A stretch of 64,000 bases of DNA from Hypomesus transpacificus (Eukaryota > Chordata > Actinopteri > Osmeriformes > Osmeridae): positions 8,935,961 through 8,999,960 of the forward strand of contig NC_061066.1 in NCBI RefSeq assembly GCF_021917145.1, in the 5' to 3' direction. The position numbers and the translations under genes were made by a program. The notes beneath the pieces were generated by a model. That model ran no database searches and had not been told where the DNA came from. It saw nothing but the letters and a program-made list of their open reading frames with translations. Each line of letters begins with the position of its first letter. The stretch's first letter is position 1. This document shows positions 46,998-60,700 of this stretch, piece after piece.

Positions 46998-49900
46998 TCA
47001 CACCACACTTGGCTACAGTTTCCACCAGGCTCAGGAGATGTTGCAGGGAGAAAGTGTAATGACTAATTGAATGTCACAGCAACCAGGATATCTGGAGCAG
47101 CAGAGCAAACTGACGTGGTAAATAGTGCCTCTCGTAGGAGAAGAAACGCAGCATTCCTGCAGCATTGTTGGCTTTGTCACCATACACACACACACATACA
47201 CACACACACATACACACACACACATAAGCGTAAAGACACACCTGCAGCCACAGATTCTTACCACCCTCATGGCGGTGTATACATAAAAGCTGCCTGCATT
47301 CTACAAGCCGGTATTCTACAAGCCGGTATTCTACAGGGTATTTTACAAGCCGGTATCCCGGGGTATTTTACAGGGTATTCTACAAGCCGGTATCTCAGGG
47401 TAATCTATGGGGCGTTAGAGAGATGAGCTTCATGTGAGTCCTCAGTAGATCGGTCAGGCCAGGCTGCAGGCATCAGGAGAGAGCCACTGGATCCTACAGA
47501 TCCGTCTGTCCCAGGTAGACTGGCCGTCCACCGGCAGATCTGTGTCTGCCTGTGGCATGCATGCCAACCCCTCCTTTAATCACTCCATCCTCTACCTCAC
47601 CCTTCCCTAAGCCATCGGCGTACAGAGCCACAGTCCACGAGTACGCGGTGGGTTGCAAGGCCACCTACCCCGAAGTGAGAAAATGTCTACAGAACCCGCC
47701 ACTGACTGGAAGTGCCACATAAGATGCTTAGCATAATTGACTTGAGTTCTGTTGAATTATAACCAGTACAACCTGGTTCCAGGGATTTCCCTAGCTCTGC
47801 CAGAACGAGGAGAGGGCTGACTCTTGACTTCCTGAAGCAGGGTAGAGATCAGTGGTGAGAGTACAGTGTTTCGTTCCTGCAGTGTGTGTGTGTGTGTAGT
47901 TTTTATAGTTTTCTTCATCTTCCATAATCTTCCATGTGCTTCTCCTCTGCTCATCCATCTCTCTACCTCTCCTCCTTCCCTCCTTCCCTCATCCCTCTCT
48001 CTACCTCTCCTCCTTCCCTCCTTTCCTCATCCCTCTCTCTACCTCCCCTCCTCCCTTCTTCATCTCTCTCTCTATCTCTCCTCTTCATCCCCCCTCTCCT
48101 CTTCATCCCTCTCTCTACCTCTCCTCCTCATCCCTCTCTCTACCTCTCCTCCTCATCCCTCTCTCTACCTCTCCTCCTCATCCCTCCTCATCCCTCTCTC
48201 TACCTCTCCTCCTCATCCCTCCTCATCCCTCTCTCTACCTCTCCTCCTTTCCTCCTCTCCTCATCCCTCTCTCTACCTCTCCTCCTCATCCCTCCTCTCC
48301 TCCTCATCCCTCCTCCTTCCCTCCTCTCCTCTTCATCTCTCTCTTTACCTCTCCTCCTCATCCCTCTCTCTACCTCTCCTCCTCATCCCTCTCTCTACCT
48401 CTCCTCCTCATCCCTCCTCATCCCTCTCTCTACCTCTCCTCCTTTCCTCCTCTCCTCATCCCTCTCTCTACCTCTCCTCCTCATCCCTCCTCTCCTCCTC
48501 ATCCCTCTCTCCACCCTCCTCCTTCCCTCCTCTCCTCTTCATCTCTCTCTCTACCTCTCCTCCTCATCCCTCTCTCCACCCTCCTCTTTCCCTCCTCTCC
48601 TCTTCATCTCTCTCTCTCTACCTCTCCTCCTCTCCTCCTCTCTCCAGTCCTAGTCGATCTGCACTCATACCCAGTGGCAGGTGGGCTGACCCTGTGTGTG
48701 TGCAGGGGTCACCCAGGACAGGATGTGACCTGGCTTCTACAGTTGCCATGGAGGCCACTTCTCCCTGGCCTGTCACCCCCTGTCAACAGCGTGCTCCACT
48801 CACCTCCACTTCCTACCTTCTGACAGCCAATGGAGGAAACTTGACAAATAGGGGTGATTGTGAGGAGAGGACTGGAGGGGAAGATACAATGTACCATCTA
48901 TATGGAGAGAGAGAGAGATCCTTGGGTCACTATGACTCAGAGGGTCAATCTATGCACTTAAAAGAATACAGAAACATACCTCTGTTCACCCTGACCTGAC
49001 CTTTGTATTAACTCTGCCATTAATATCCACAGAGTGGATCTGATAATCCCTATAGATATATAATCTATAATCCCCATTTCTCCTAGTTAAGGCTCACGGT
49101 ACAATATCTTTCCTCACTCCTCTTCCTTCTGTATAATCACTCCTTGCCTCTCTGTGTCATTTTGGAAGCTTTCCTCTCTACCCTCATCCCCTTATCTCTA
49201 CCTTCCAGTGTCAAAGTTAGCGACAGTAGCTGTGGAATGTTATCACCAGAAACGTAAATTCTCTCCCCTGAGTCAACACATAGTTCACACTTAACTGGGA
49301 AAACACCAAGGATATATGCATGGGTGGATCCATGTCTCTTCTATGGGCGTGCCGTTCGGATCTGTCTGTGGATCTGTCTGTGGATCTGTCTGTGGATCTT
49401 TGTGTGGATCTGTGTATGGAGCTGTGTTTGGATCCGCTTGTATATTACGAATTTGCCTATTTTATGTCTGTAATTGCACAATTTATCTTCTGGAAAGTAC
49501 CAAGCATTGCCATGGAAATGAGAGAGAGAAACAGAGGGAGAGGAATGGAGAGATGAGTGCTGTCTCTCTGACTCTGATCCAGAGTGCTGTGGTTAGTGAT
49601 TGGAGAGTTCCTGGCTGGTGTGAGATTGCGATGGACCAGCAGATAAGTGAAGGGAGATACATTCACCTCATGGTCAATCTGGTACACATGTGCACACACA
49701 CATGCACACACACACACACACATCTAGACACACACACACACAAACATACAGGCCTCAGGGATAAGGTTGGTCAGCCAGTAAGGTCAATAATGGCAACTGA
49801 AACACACAGTCTCATTGCAAACACTGTAATTCAAATGACAGCAGTTTACTTCAGAAAGTTGTGTGTTTGTGTGAGACGGTGAAAGTATATTTTAGTAAGA

Positions 49901-50081
49901 GCTTGGCCTAGTTGTGCAGGTGGACATTTAGTTTGTCCTTGAGCTGCAAACTGACTCGTTGGTCAGCAACTGCTGCTATAACACACACACACACACTGCA
50001 AAGATAAGTTGAGACCAAAGTCATGGTTGCACACATAAACCTGCTCCGTTAAGTCTCTTGAGTGCCTTTAGGTGCCTGCCT

Positions 50082-50114
<33 letters not shown>

Positions 50115-50527
50115 TCTGCCTAACTGCCTCCCCCCCTCCCCCGGGGGGAGGCAGTTAGGCAGAGAGAGAAAATGGGAGAGAGGAGGCAGGCAGGGAGGGA
50201 GGAAGCGAGACGCATAGAGAGAGAGAGAGAGATCTGGGGTTGGACATGGACTTGATATGACTAGAGAGGACATCATCCTGCTTGTGGACGGCCCCCTGCT
50301 CGTGTGTGTTGGTCTGCGTCATGGCAGAGATCAGAGTCTGATGAACGACTGGCTCAAAGGAAACCCCTCCACCCCCCCCCCCCCCCCCTGCACTATAATG
50401 GCCTTGTTAGCAAGCTTAGCATAATTGCCAGTGGTTGTCAGCCACTGTATGTCAGAGCAACAGGTTCTGTTTTGTGTTTTGAATTAATTGGGGCTTTCGT
50501 TAAAGCTGCCGGGGCTGAACACTCTCA

Positions 50528-50558
<31 letters not shown>

Positions 50559-52079
50559 GTGCGTGTGTGCGTGCGTGTGTGTGCGTGTGTGCGTGTGTGC
50601 GTGCGTGTGTAGGTGTGTGTGCGTGTGTGCGTGCGTGCGTGCGTGCGTGTGAGAGTGTGTAAGAGAGCGAGTTAAAGACAGATTTGTAGAGTGCTTATTG
50701 GCATGTAGTACACATACTCTTGTTCCCTCCCTCCCTCCCTCCAGATGGTAGGCGTAGGTTAACAGGCTAGCAGGCTAGCAGGTTGGCCAGCCCGTGTGAG
50801 TGTGTGTGTGATTGACAGGGAGTGTCCGTTTAGTCTGAGCCCCTCTCACACACCATGTGGAGGGCCAGCGGGGGGGCATGTAGCTGCAGTCAGTCTCACC
50901 ACCTACAGCGAGGCTACGCACACCAGTGTGTGTGTGTGTGTGTACTGAATGTTTGTGTGCGTGCCTGTGTGTGTGCGTGCCTGTGTGTGTGTGTGTGTGC
51001 CTGTGTGTGTGTCTCATGACTTGCTCTCTGCAGGTGGAGGCAGGAAGCTGAGATCAAAGCTCATTGGTCCATGTGGACCGTTGCCACATTACACATTGTT
51101 TCCACAGCTGTAGAAGTCTGTAAGCCAGGATGCCTGTGTGTGTTGGGTGTGTGTGTGTGTTTATGTCTGTTGCGTGTATGTGCGTGTTGGGTGTGTGCGT
51201 GTGAGAGAAAGAAAAAGCTTCTGGATGGTTGTGAGTCGATGGGTTTCCCAGGGAATCACCCAGGTGAGTGTGCAGGCTGAGTCACCTCCTCACTGAGTTC
51301 TCCCTGTTCTTTCATCACAACACTGCTCCTGTGTGGCCCGGAAATACCTGCTGTAGCCTCCATTTAACCAGCACACACACACACACACACAGTCTGATTC
51401 TCTGTATTTCTCTCTCACTCTCAGGAACACACACACACACACACACATCCACACATTGATTTAGTAATGTGGTTGACTGACTCTGCTGTGGTCTCCAGGT
51501 TAACCTGCTGGTTGCCATGGTGCGGTGGATATGTAAATACAGGCCAAGCCCCTAATGGTCACCACCGCCGTAACCATGGTGAAGATAGAAGCTGTGGTTT
51601 GAAAACCTCTCGCTTTGATAACCTTGATCTCTCTCGTGTGTGTGTGTGTGTGTGTGCGCGCGCAGCGGTGAAAACCTCATAAGCAAGACTGAGATGAGGA
51701 GGACGGCAAGCCTTTTCATGCATTCATTTCCAGGGTCAACAGGAAATGATGAGTTCCTGAGCCCCCCCCCCCCCCCCCCCCCCCCATATAGTTGAGGTTA
51801 AGCTGGACTCCGCTGCCTGTCTGCCTGTCTCTCTCTCTCTCTCTGCCTGCCTGTCTCTTTCTCTCTCTTTGTCTGTCTGTCTGTCTGTCTGTCTAAAGAC
51901 GACAGCCCCTATCCCTCTGTCTAAATGTAAGCATGTTGTCACTTATCATAGGTCCCATAGACTCCATAGCAACGAAACAGAATGATGGCAACAGTACCGT
52001 CTTTGGAGGGAAAACAAAACAGTTGGACTTTATGACATGAGGATGTTGATGAGGACGATGACAGATGTTTCCACACACA

Positions 52080-52756
52080 TGGATGTGTGTGTGTGTGTGT
52101 GTGTGTGTGACTTGACAGCTCTGTTCATCTGAAGCTGTGTGGATTGACGGCTCACAGAAGGCCTTGTGTGTGAGGCATGGATGTGTGTGTGTGTGTGTGT
52201 GTGACTTGACAGCTCTGTTCATCTGAAGCTGTGTGGATTGACGGCTCACAGAAGGCCTTGTGTGTGAGGCATGGATGTGTGTGTGTGTGTGTGTGTGTGT
52301 GACTTGACAGCTCTGTTCATCTGAAGCTGTGTGGATTGACGGCTCACAGAAGGCCTTGTGTGTGAGGCATGGATGTGTGTGTGTGTGTGTGACTTGACAG
52401 CTCTGTTCATCTGAAGCTGTGTGGATTGACGGCTCACAGAAGGCCTTGTGTGTGAGGCATGGATGTGTGTGTGTGTGTGTGTGTGTGTGACTTGACAGCT
52501 CTGTTCATCTGAAGCTGTGTGGATTGACGGCTCACAGAAGGCCTTGTGTGTGAGGCATGGATGTGTGTGTGTGTGTGTGACTTGACAGCTCTGTTCATCT
52601 GAAGCTGTGTGGATTGACGGCTCACAGAAGGCCTTGTGTGTGAGGCATGGATGTGTGTGTGTGTGTGTGTGTGTGTGACTTGACAGCTCTGTTCATCTGA
52701 AGCTGTGTGGATTGACGGCTCACAGAAGGCCTTGTGTGTGAGGCATGGATGTGTCC
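52080..52756. repeat. Minisatellite of about 90-100-bp units, seven copies
   Basis: Each unit contains GACTTGACAGCTCTGTTCAT, CTGAAGCTGTGTGGATTGAC, GGCTCACAGAAGGCC and GAGGCATGGATG, nearly identical between copies, joined by (TG)n of different length. Copy starts fall near 52109, 52202, 52301, 52391, 52489, 52579 and 52677. Confidence 0.95.
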
Positions 52757-52974
52757 ACCTCCTTCTCATCCGCTGTCGAACACGTGAATGTACGCAATGC
52801 ACACTTACAATACACACTCCATACACCACAACTACTGAACAAAGGTAGGCTATTTTGAGCGACCGGGCTGTGTGTTGTGTTGATGTTTGTTGGTGAGGGC
52901 CTCTCTAAACCCAGCAGGTCCTGAGAGACGTGCTTCTCTGCTGCCCTGGAAGAAGGTCATGTGACATACCTCAA

Positions 52975-53146
52975 GTTACATGTAGTCATTTAGCAGATGC
53001 TCCTATCCAGAGCGACTTACAGTAAGTACAGGGACATTCCCCTGAGGCAAGGAGGGTGAAATGCCTTGCCCATGGCCAGGAATCGAACCGGCAACCTTCT
53101 GAATCTGATTAGTAGCCCAATTCCCTAACCGCTCAGCCATCTGACT
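52975..53146 (-). mobile_element. tRNA-derived SINE, minus-strand copy
   Basis: Same family as 18726 and 33688: GTCATTTAGCAGATGCTCCT, AGAGCGACTTACAGTAAGTA, GAATCGAACCGGCAACCTTC and CTAACCGCTCAGCCATCTGA in this order. Confidence 0.85.
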
Positions 53147-54724
53147 CTGACTCCAGCCATCCTGTTCCCCTCAAGGTCACTTTAAAACTGGACTCACACA
53201 CACAACCGGTGGAATACACACACATTGTATCTCTTCAGACATCCACAGCTCTCAGAAACATCTTCCTCTCTTAAAGCATGAATACAGACCATAATTGGCA
53301 GTTAATTGCTGCCGTGGCAACAGTGCTATTTAAGCCCACACGCCAGGCAACAAAGGCGTTGTGTGGACGAGGCACGAATGAGTGTGATGCTGTTGGATTT
53401 GGGCTAGGTGCCTGTTTAAACATACACACATTTAACGTATACACACACTAACACATACACACATACATACAAGAGCCTTCTGGTGGTTCTTAATCCCCTC
53501 TAAGATAAAAACAAAACAAAACAAAAAAACCTCACTGGTCTACTGCTTGATGAGAACAGCCAATAGACTGTGGAGTACAGTCAAATATTCATTATTACAC
53601 TTTCATCTGTCCACCCATCCGTTCTTCCACGCATCCATCTCCTCATCACTCAATCCTCCAACCCATCTCCCGTCCGTCCGTCCATCCATCTATTCATCCA
53701 TCCAGTATGTGAGTACAAACAATTGGCTAGCTAGATACAGTAGCTTAACGTAGCACATAAATACAGTTTTGTAACGACAGCAGGCAGCATTAGTGTTCCG
53801 CAAATTGATGCACTTCAAATGTTTTAAATGTAAGTGGAGTTGATACCGAGAGGATACGAGGACAGTGTGTGTCAGCGATGTGCCGACTGGTTTAATCTGT
53901 GTGTGTGTGTGTGTGTGTGTGTGTTTGGAGAGGGCAGAGCAGCGCAGAGATCTGTGTTTGAGGACAGATTCTCCAGACACAGGCTATGAGAGGCCTGGAT
54001 TATCTGGGACGATTTTAATCTGAAGTTTGGGATTTGGATGACGATGATACCAGTGTCCCTGCTGCCTCATGAAAAGGGATTTTTTTGGAGGAACAAACAC
54101 TGTCACATCCACTCTTGTTTTCTGTCAATCTCTTCTATTTCTCTGTCTCTCATTGCAGAATTTATTCTGCTTTGTCATTTAAAATGGAGTCGTTGCTTCG
54201 TTACCTATTAAGCATGGTAGACGAGTAGAGAACATAAGCAGCTTCTAATATATCTTTCAAATACAAGATCATATCTCAACCCTTTAACACAAAAATATAT
54301 TTAGTTGGTTTAATGTAACTGCAGCCATTTGTTTGAGTTTATTTTGTTTCTCCTTTTATTGTGATTCTCTCCTGTCATCCGCTCCCTCTAAGCAGACTGC
54401 TTGGTGTGGATTCAGAGCCAGTTAGCTATGACACCATTTAGAGGTGTTACCACTCATACCTGCCAAGAACTCAGCTCATCTCTACATCTCTTCTTATTCT
54501 CTCTCTCATCATCTTCACATCTCTTCTTCTCCCTCTCATCATCTCTACATCTCTTCTTCTCTCTCTCATCATCTCTATATCTCTTCTTCTCTCTCTCATC
54601 ATCATCTCTACATCTCTTCTTCTTCTCTCTCTCATCATCTCTATATCTCTTCTTCTCTCTCTCATCATCATCTCTACATCTCTTCTTCTTCTCTCTCTCA
54701 TCATCATCTCTACATCTCTTCTCT

Positions 54725-55224
54725 NNNNNNNNNNNNNNNNNNNNNNNNNNNNNNNNNNNNNNNNNNNNNNNNNNNNNNNNNNNNNNNNNNNNNNNNNNNN
54801 NNNNNNNNNNNNNNNNNNNNNNNNNNNNNNNNNNNNNNNNNNNNNNNNNNNNNNNNNNNNNNNNNNNNNNNNNNNNNNNNNNNNNNNNNNNNNNNNNNNN
54901 NNNNNNNNNNNNNNNNNNNNNNNNNNNNNNNNNNNNNNNNNNNNNNNNNNNNNNNNNNNNNNNNNNNNNNNNNNNNNNNNNNNNNNNNNNNNNNNNNNNN
55001 NNNNNNNNNNNNNNNNNNNNNNNNNNNNNNNNNNNNNNNNNNNNNNNNNNNNNNNNNNNNNNNNNNNNNNNNNNNNNNNNNNNNNNNNNNNNNNNNNNNN
55101 NNNNNNNNNNNNNNNNNNNNNNNNNNNNNNNNNNNNNNNNNNNNNNNNNNNNNNNNNNNNNNNNNNNNNNNNNNNNNNNNNNNNNNNNNNNNNNNNNNNN
55201 NNNNNNNNNNNNNNNNNNNNNNNN
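54725..55224. other. Assembly gap of exactly 500 N
   Basis: A round 500 is normally a placeholder for unknown length. The left side ends inside a CTCATCATCTCTACATCTCT tandem repeat, the likely cause of the break; the right side begins inside ccdc3 intron 1. Confidence 0.97.
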
Positions 55225-55256
55225 ATTGACTGGAAGACCGGGACACACTCACTCAC

Positions 55257-55657
55257 CGGAGGAAAAAGATATAAGAGTAGTTCTCCATCACCGTGTGCGA
55301 CTGACACGACAGGTACCCGAGCCCCGTAAGATTGAGTCGCGAGCCGGCGGGAACCTCCAGCATACTGCCCCACGCCTGGTCGCACACGAGCTCTACCTCC
55401 GCCGAATAGAGAAGACCCTCTTCCGCGCCCTCATACCCGTACCCAAACGGGAACGGCAGTGAGTTGTAGAGGTTCTCGCCCCCACCGAACGGCTCCCGAT
55501 GGATGGCAAGCACCTTGGCATACACTATGATCTCCGCAAGCTCCGCACGGCATCCCTCGCTGAGCGGACGCCACTCGGTAGGAAGCTGACATCCGTGCGT
55601 TGTCTCCAACGTCCATGTCACGCAGCCCAGCGCGAGGAGCAGGGACGCAAAGAGCAT
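55257..55657 (-). CDS. ccdc3: Coiled-coil domain-containing protein 3, first coding exon
   Basis: ATG 55657 opens 133 codons plus two bases, ending at donor gtgagt. A signal peptide (about residues 1-22, MLFASLLLALGCVTW...) precedes CQLPTEWRPLSEGCRAELAE, and later AEVELVCDQAWGSMLEVPAG, SRLNLTGLGYLSCQSHTV and NYSYIFFLR match human CCDC3. The protein is a secreted factor of endothelium and fat tissue in mammals. NLT and NYS are possible N-glycosylation sites. Compared with human there is a longer segment around GGGENLYNSLPFPFGYGYEG. The C-terminal exons with the coiled coil should lie at lower coordinates, but only the gap and repeats are there. Divergent from optn, as in human 10p13. Confidence 0.94.
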
Positions 55658-57736
55658 GGTGACTTCTGCAGTTACTTGTTCCCCGAGTTTACGCGTTACT
55701 AATCATAGACCCAAGAAAGCCGCGCTTGAAGCAGTTTTTTTATCACAATTTAGGAATGCATACTTACATAAGTAAAGTCTGTTTGTTTCAATAGTTCCAC
55801 TATTATCCTTTGTGAGATGCTGATTTCATTTTTGTTGTATGACAGATTATAAGGGAGCAATAGACAGTCACCCAAGTTATTGTTTGCTAGAGCTTGTTTG
55901 TTATTGATAACATCCCCGTTAAAGACGACCAGACATATAGCTCCAGATGGATCCAAAAGCAACTACTTTAGGTGCGCAATATTTGACCTAGAGTCCAAAG
56001 TCTAACTTTGATGCCCGGAACAGCGGCGGCAGTCTACATCGTCCGGCTCTATTCAGAGACATTCCTGCAGGCTCTCTAAGCTGCAGACCTCAGCTGTCGC
56101 CTCACCCAATCAGACAGCTCCAAAGTTTGGTCAGCCAATCATTGACCAACCTCTGGTTTTATCTGTGAAAATGTTAAATGAATGAATTCTACAGCTGAGA
56201 ACCACAATTGACAATTGAATCACTTTTAGAAAAAAAGTTACGGTTAGGAAATCACTCCGTTTATTAGGCATACGGGTGTGCGGTTTATAGGCAAAATTGT
56301 GGCCTATAAATCAATCAAGTCACTGGTCAGATTTTCCTTATCAAACTTTTTGATAAGGAACATTTAAAATGTCTGCAGTGATTTGTTCGAAAGTAACAAA
56401 TGGTGGCACCAAATTAATAATAACTGACCTAGTTGCTGAAGTAATTATCTATAGGTGGAAAGGAGGCTTTAGTGTTGTGTAAACTATGTAAAGCTTGGCT
56501 ATTGTGTTCAGTCTCTGATAATGAGTTTCGAACCATATATTTCTAAACACGTATAGCGCCATCTGCTGGGAATGTAGGATGCCTGCATTAAATACTTTGT
56601 CAAGAAGGCCAAATAATATTTTCCTAATCTTTGTAGTTTGGAAACATATTCTACCCAGCAGAAATTCAATATAAGCCGATGTGTGGAGAAAAATTACACT
56701 TTACGCTTTCGAAAACGTAATGATGAAAATACACTTTCATATTTGAATACAATAAATGTAAACAAATAATTGATTAATGGAGATGTGCACTTGTTCCTAA
56801 GCATGTCTAATGATCGAATGTGATGTCAATGCGCAAGGTCATTCCCGAAGGGAAATCCCAGTGGAAAAAGACTGGCCATGACGTCACTGTCAGCTGATCT
56901 AAAATATGTCATTTCTTCAGTAGGGGCGTTAGCGGCGCAGTTTTTTCCGCTAACACACGACACATACGGATAGGTTTTGGATGTTAAGCAGCCATTGAAT
57001 TACTTCAGCCTTGCAACGTATGGTTAACTATTTTGCGCAGCAGATACAGAGTTTCTGATACTGCTGTGACGTAAGCTTTACACAGGAAACGCTCAAAACC
57101 AAAACAGATCAGAAGACGTTTGTGCAGTTAGGACGACTTGTCTTTGGACCTATCTAACCGAATTTGTGATTGTAACATATTTGTGTTCTTAACCGCAGGT
57201 AAGTCAAACTATCTCATAATTAATTAATGTAGGTTATGTTGTATGTAAAATGTGACGCACTTAAATGATCCAGCTGAAGTTATTAACTTTATAAGTGTCC
57301 TGTCTAATGTGAAAATATTTAAGGCCTAACTTAAGGTAGTCACGGTTCTAATTACCTAAGCGCTACATAAATACGCGTAAGTAAAAAACGATTGGAAAAA
57401 CAACTTTGACATTGAACATTACTCACTTGTCGTTAATCAATATTTTATCATCAACTGCGTAGGCTATCTACAGTTGTTCGTGTTGTGCTACCTGATAGAG
57501 ACATTTATTGATAGGCCTACTTTTAGAATGACTTGACATGTACTGGTCGCCCTAAGACATGGACATCAGGCTAGAGTCCGCCCCGACACGTGACTGTTGA
57601 TAAGAATGTTGAATTAGAAACTTGCGCTTTCGTTATTGAGCAACAACGCCAGGAAAAGCCATGTCTCTCAAAACCTCAATTTCTACTGAGAAGAAATAAT
57701 ATATCTCTTTTTGAAACCTGTTTTCCGCGGGTGTAG
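55658..57736. other. Divergent ccdc3/optn regulatory interval with optn 5' UTR exon
   Basis: Two kilobases without coding frames. A non-coding optn exon probably ends at 57198 (AACCGCAG|gtaagt), spliced to the acceptor GTGTAG at 57731-57736, twelve bases before the optn start codon. Transcription starts are not defined by the sequence. Confidence 0.55.
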
Positions 57737-57747
57737 GGGCTGGAAAC

Positions 57748-60700
57748 ATGGCAACAGGCACCCCCATGGTGAACGGGGAAGTGTCCCGCCACCCCGCGGG
57801 AGGAGTGCACCCCAGCCCAGGAGAGGGAACTCTGGAGGGCACGTTGCATCAGATGAACATCCTCATCCAGGAGAACAGGGACCTGAAGGGTGAGGGCCTG
57901 GTGAGGGGGTAGTGGTGGTTTAATGAGAGACAGAGAGAGAGACACAGAGAGAGAGACAGAAAGAGAGACAGAGAGACAGACAGAGAGAGAGAGACAGACA
58001 GAGAGACAGACAGAGAGAGAGAGACAGAGATAGTTAATACTTTATTGGGCCCGACCCAATAAACAAACATTTGTTTAGGGCCCCGTGATTTGTTTGCCCC
58101 CCTCCCCCACAAAAGGGGAAAAGAAAAAAAAGAAATTGCCAATCAAAAGGCCCCCCTACACTATTTCTGTCTGGGATCCCCAAAACAGAAGGGGTACATG
58201 TGTGTACTGTACTCAACCTACCCTGTGTCTCCCCCTTGCAGAGGCTCTCAGAATGACCAACCTGTCGATGAAGGAGCGCTTTGAGGACCTGTCCACCTGG
58301 AAGGAGAAGCAGAGAGAGGAGAGAGACTTCCTGGAGGGAAAGCTGGATGAGGCGAGGCGGCGCATTGAGGCGCTCACCTTAGACGACCAGGAGCCGAGGA
58401 GCCGGAGGGGGGAGCAGGAGGGAGGAGCAGAGGGTAGGGGACAGGTCAGTAGTCTGTCTTTGTCAGTTTTAGACAGCTTTATTTAACCAGCTGTATTACG
58501 TTTTATTCTTTCTCACTAGTCAGCAATTCATCTCAGGTAAAAAAAAAAATGTTTGTGAAGGTTCCCCCTTGGCTTTGGCTGGCATATGAACGATGTTTGA
58601 TTTGATCGTTTCATTTATACAGCTGATGCAGATGTTTTGATTGGGTACCATCTAGGGAGGTCCAGCCAATCAGAGTGCAGAGCTGGTGGCGCTGCGTGCC
58701 CAGGTGGCTCGTCTGCAGGCTGAGAAAAGTGACCTGGTGGCCATGAACTCTGAACTGCAGCTGAAGACTGGCCAGGACTCATCTGAGGACTCTTTCATAG
58801 AAATCAGGATTGCATCAGTGAGTAACACACACCACACACACACACACTCTCTCTCATGACCACATTGTGTGTGTTTGTGTTTAATTCTTTCCGTTGGCCG
58901 TCTCCAGGATGGAGAGTTGGGAGCGAAGGATGTGTGTGACGGCCTGGCCTCCAGGTTTGACATGAGCGCTTCTCGGCTGGAGTCTGAAGACTTGACGGTG
59001 AGCCAGCTGCTTCAGTCCCTGAGGAAGGAGACCCAGAGGGTGGAGAGGCTGCAAATTGAGCTCCAGGCTGCGAGGGCCAGGTGAGGCCTAACACCATGGT
59101 CTCACTACCACGTCACCTTTGATGATTCGAAGTGTTGGTGTGTTTCCTTTGTATCTGAGCTACTGATTTGCGGTGTGTGTGATGCGTTTAGGATTACAGA
59201 ACTGGTGGAGAAGGAGAGCTCAGAGAGATACACTCAGACCTCCCTCCAGCTGGAGGAGAAAGGGGATGACCCACCCACCGCCGCAGGGGCTGCGATCGAG
59301 ACAGAACAGAAGACGCAACAGGAAAATTCTGGAGCGGGGAAGGTACGCTACCAAAATATGCGTTCTTATGCTTGAAAACAAATCAATTTGTCTGCCAGTA
59401 GAGAAAGAACATTTCATCTGATAAGATTTCTTAAAACAATGTGTCGTTTACTTAAAGGAAGTCACTAGGTTATCCATTTACACTAGAAACAAGTTCAACT
59501 GGATTTAAAATCTATAAACAAGGTCATCCCACTTGGCTAGATGTAGAATCTTGGCAGTGTACATCCAGAATGCTCAGTCTCGCTGAGAGAGCAGTCAGAC
59601 GAGAGCTCATGCGGTTAGTTTCATATTCAACATCTCACAAAGCCCGACAGTAACCCAGGAATCTTGTTTGTGTGCGTGTCCCAGACTGAGTCTGAGGTGG
59701 AGCACCTGCAGGGCCAGATGATGACACTGTTCAAAGAGTTGCAGCAGGCTCAGAGCAAACTGGACGAGGCTGAAGGCATGAAGAAGAACCTGCAAGACAG
59801 GTGAGAGGGAGGGAGGGAGGGAAGGAGGAAGTAGAGAGGGAGAAAGTAGAAAGTTGGAGGGAGGGACCATCAGTAAGAACAAAACAAACTTTTTCCTTCT
59901 CTCTACTGTCCTTTCCATCTCCCTCCCTCTCTCTCTCCGTCTCTCTCTCTCCGCCTGTCCTCTCTCGTCCTCCGCCCCAGATGCAGGGATGTGGAGCAGG
60001 ATGTGGTGACACTGAAGGCCCAGCTGGTGGAGAAACAGCTGGTGCAGAGTGAGAATGACCGGCTCAAGCTCCAGGTGGACAGCAACAAGCAGCAGATCCA
60101 GCTGGAGCAGAGGAAGGCTGGAGAAGAGAGGTGGGTGGGGTGGGGTAATATATATTATTAAATGTAACATATTTGATATATGTAAATATTCTGCTTACAT
60201 ATGAATCAACTCAAGAAATTACCTACTCACACATATACACCCACATACACACACACTGAGGCGTGGCAGTGCTGGTTTGGAAATCCCCTGTTTATCTTTA
60301 GAAACCCCTCTTTCAGTTTCCACTGGTCATTGGTAGTTAACCTAAGTCATCAGTAACCCCCCTCCCCTCTCAGGAACAACCTGAGTCATCAGTAACCCCC
60401 CTCCCCTCTCAGGAACAACCTGAGTCATCAGTAACCCCCCTCCCCTCTCAGGAACATCCTGAGTCATCAGTAACCCCCCTCCCCTCTCAGGAACAACCTG
60501 AGTCATCAGTAACCCCCCTCCCCTCTCAGGAACATCCTGAGTCATCAGTAACCCCCCTCCCCTCTCAGGAACATCCTAAGTCATCAGTAACCCCCCTCCC
60601 CTCTCAGGAACATCCTAAGTCATCAGTAACCCCCCTCCCCTCTCAGGAACATCCTGAGTCATCAGTAACCCCCCTCCCCTCTCAGGAACATCCTAAGTCA

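Noticed and set aside
54401-55462. Frames crossing the N run
   Set aside because: They exist only because N is translated as X; there is no sequence evidence.
58425-58440. Alternative optn donor GAGG|gtaggg in exon 58242-58444
   Set aside because: It would put the next exon out of frame; CAG|gtcagt at 58444 keeps phase.
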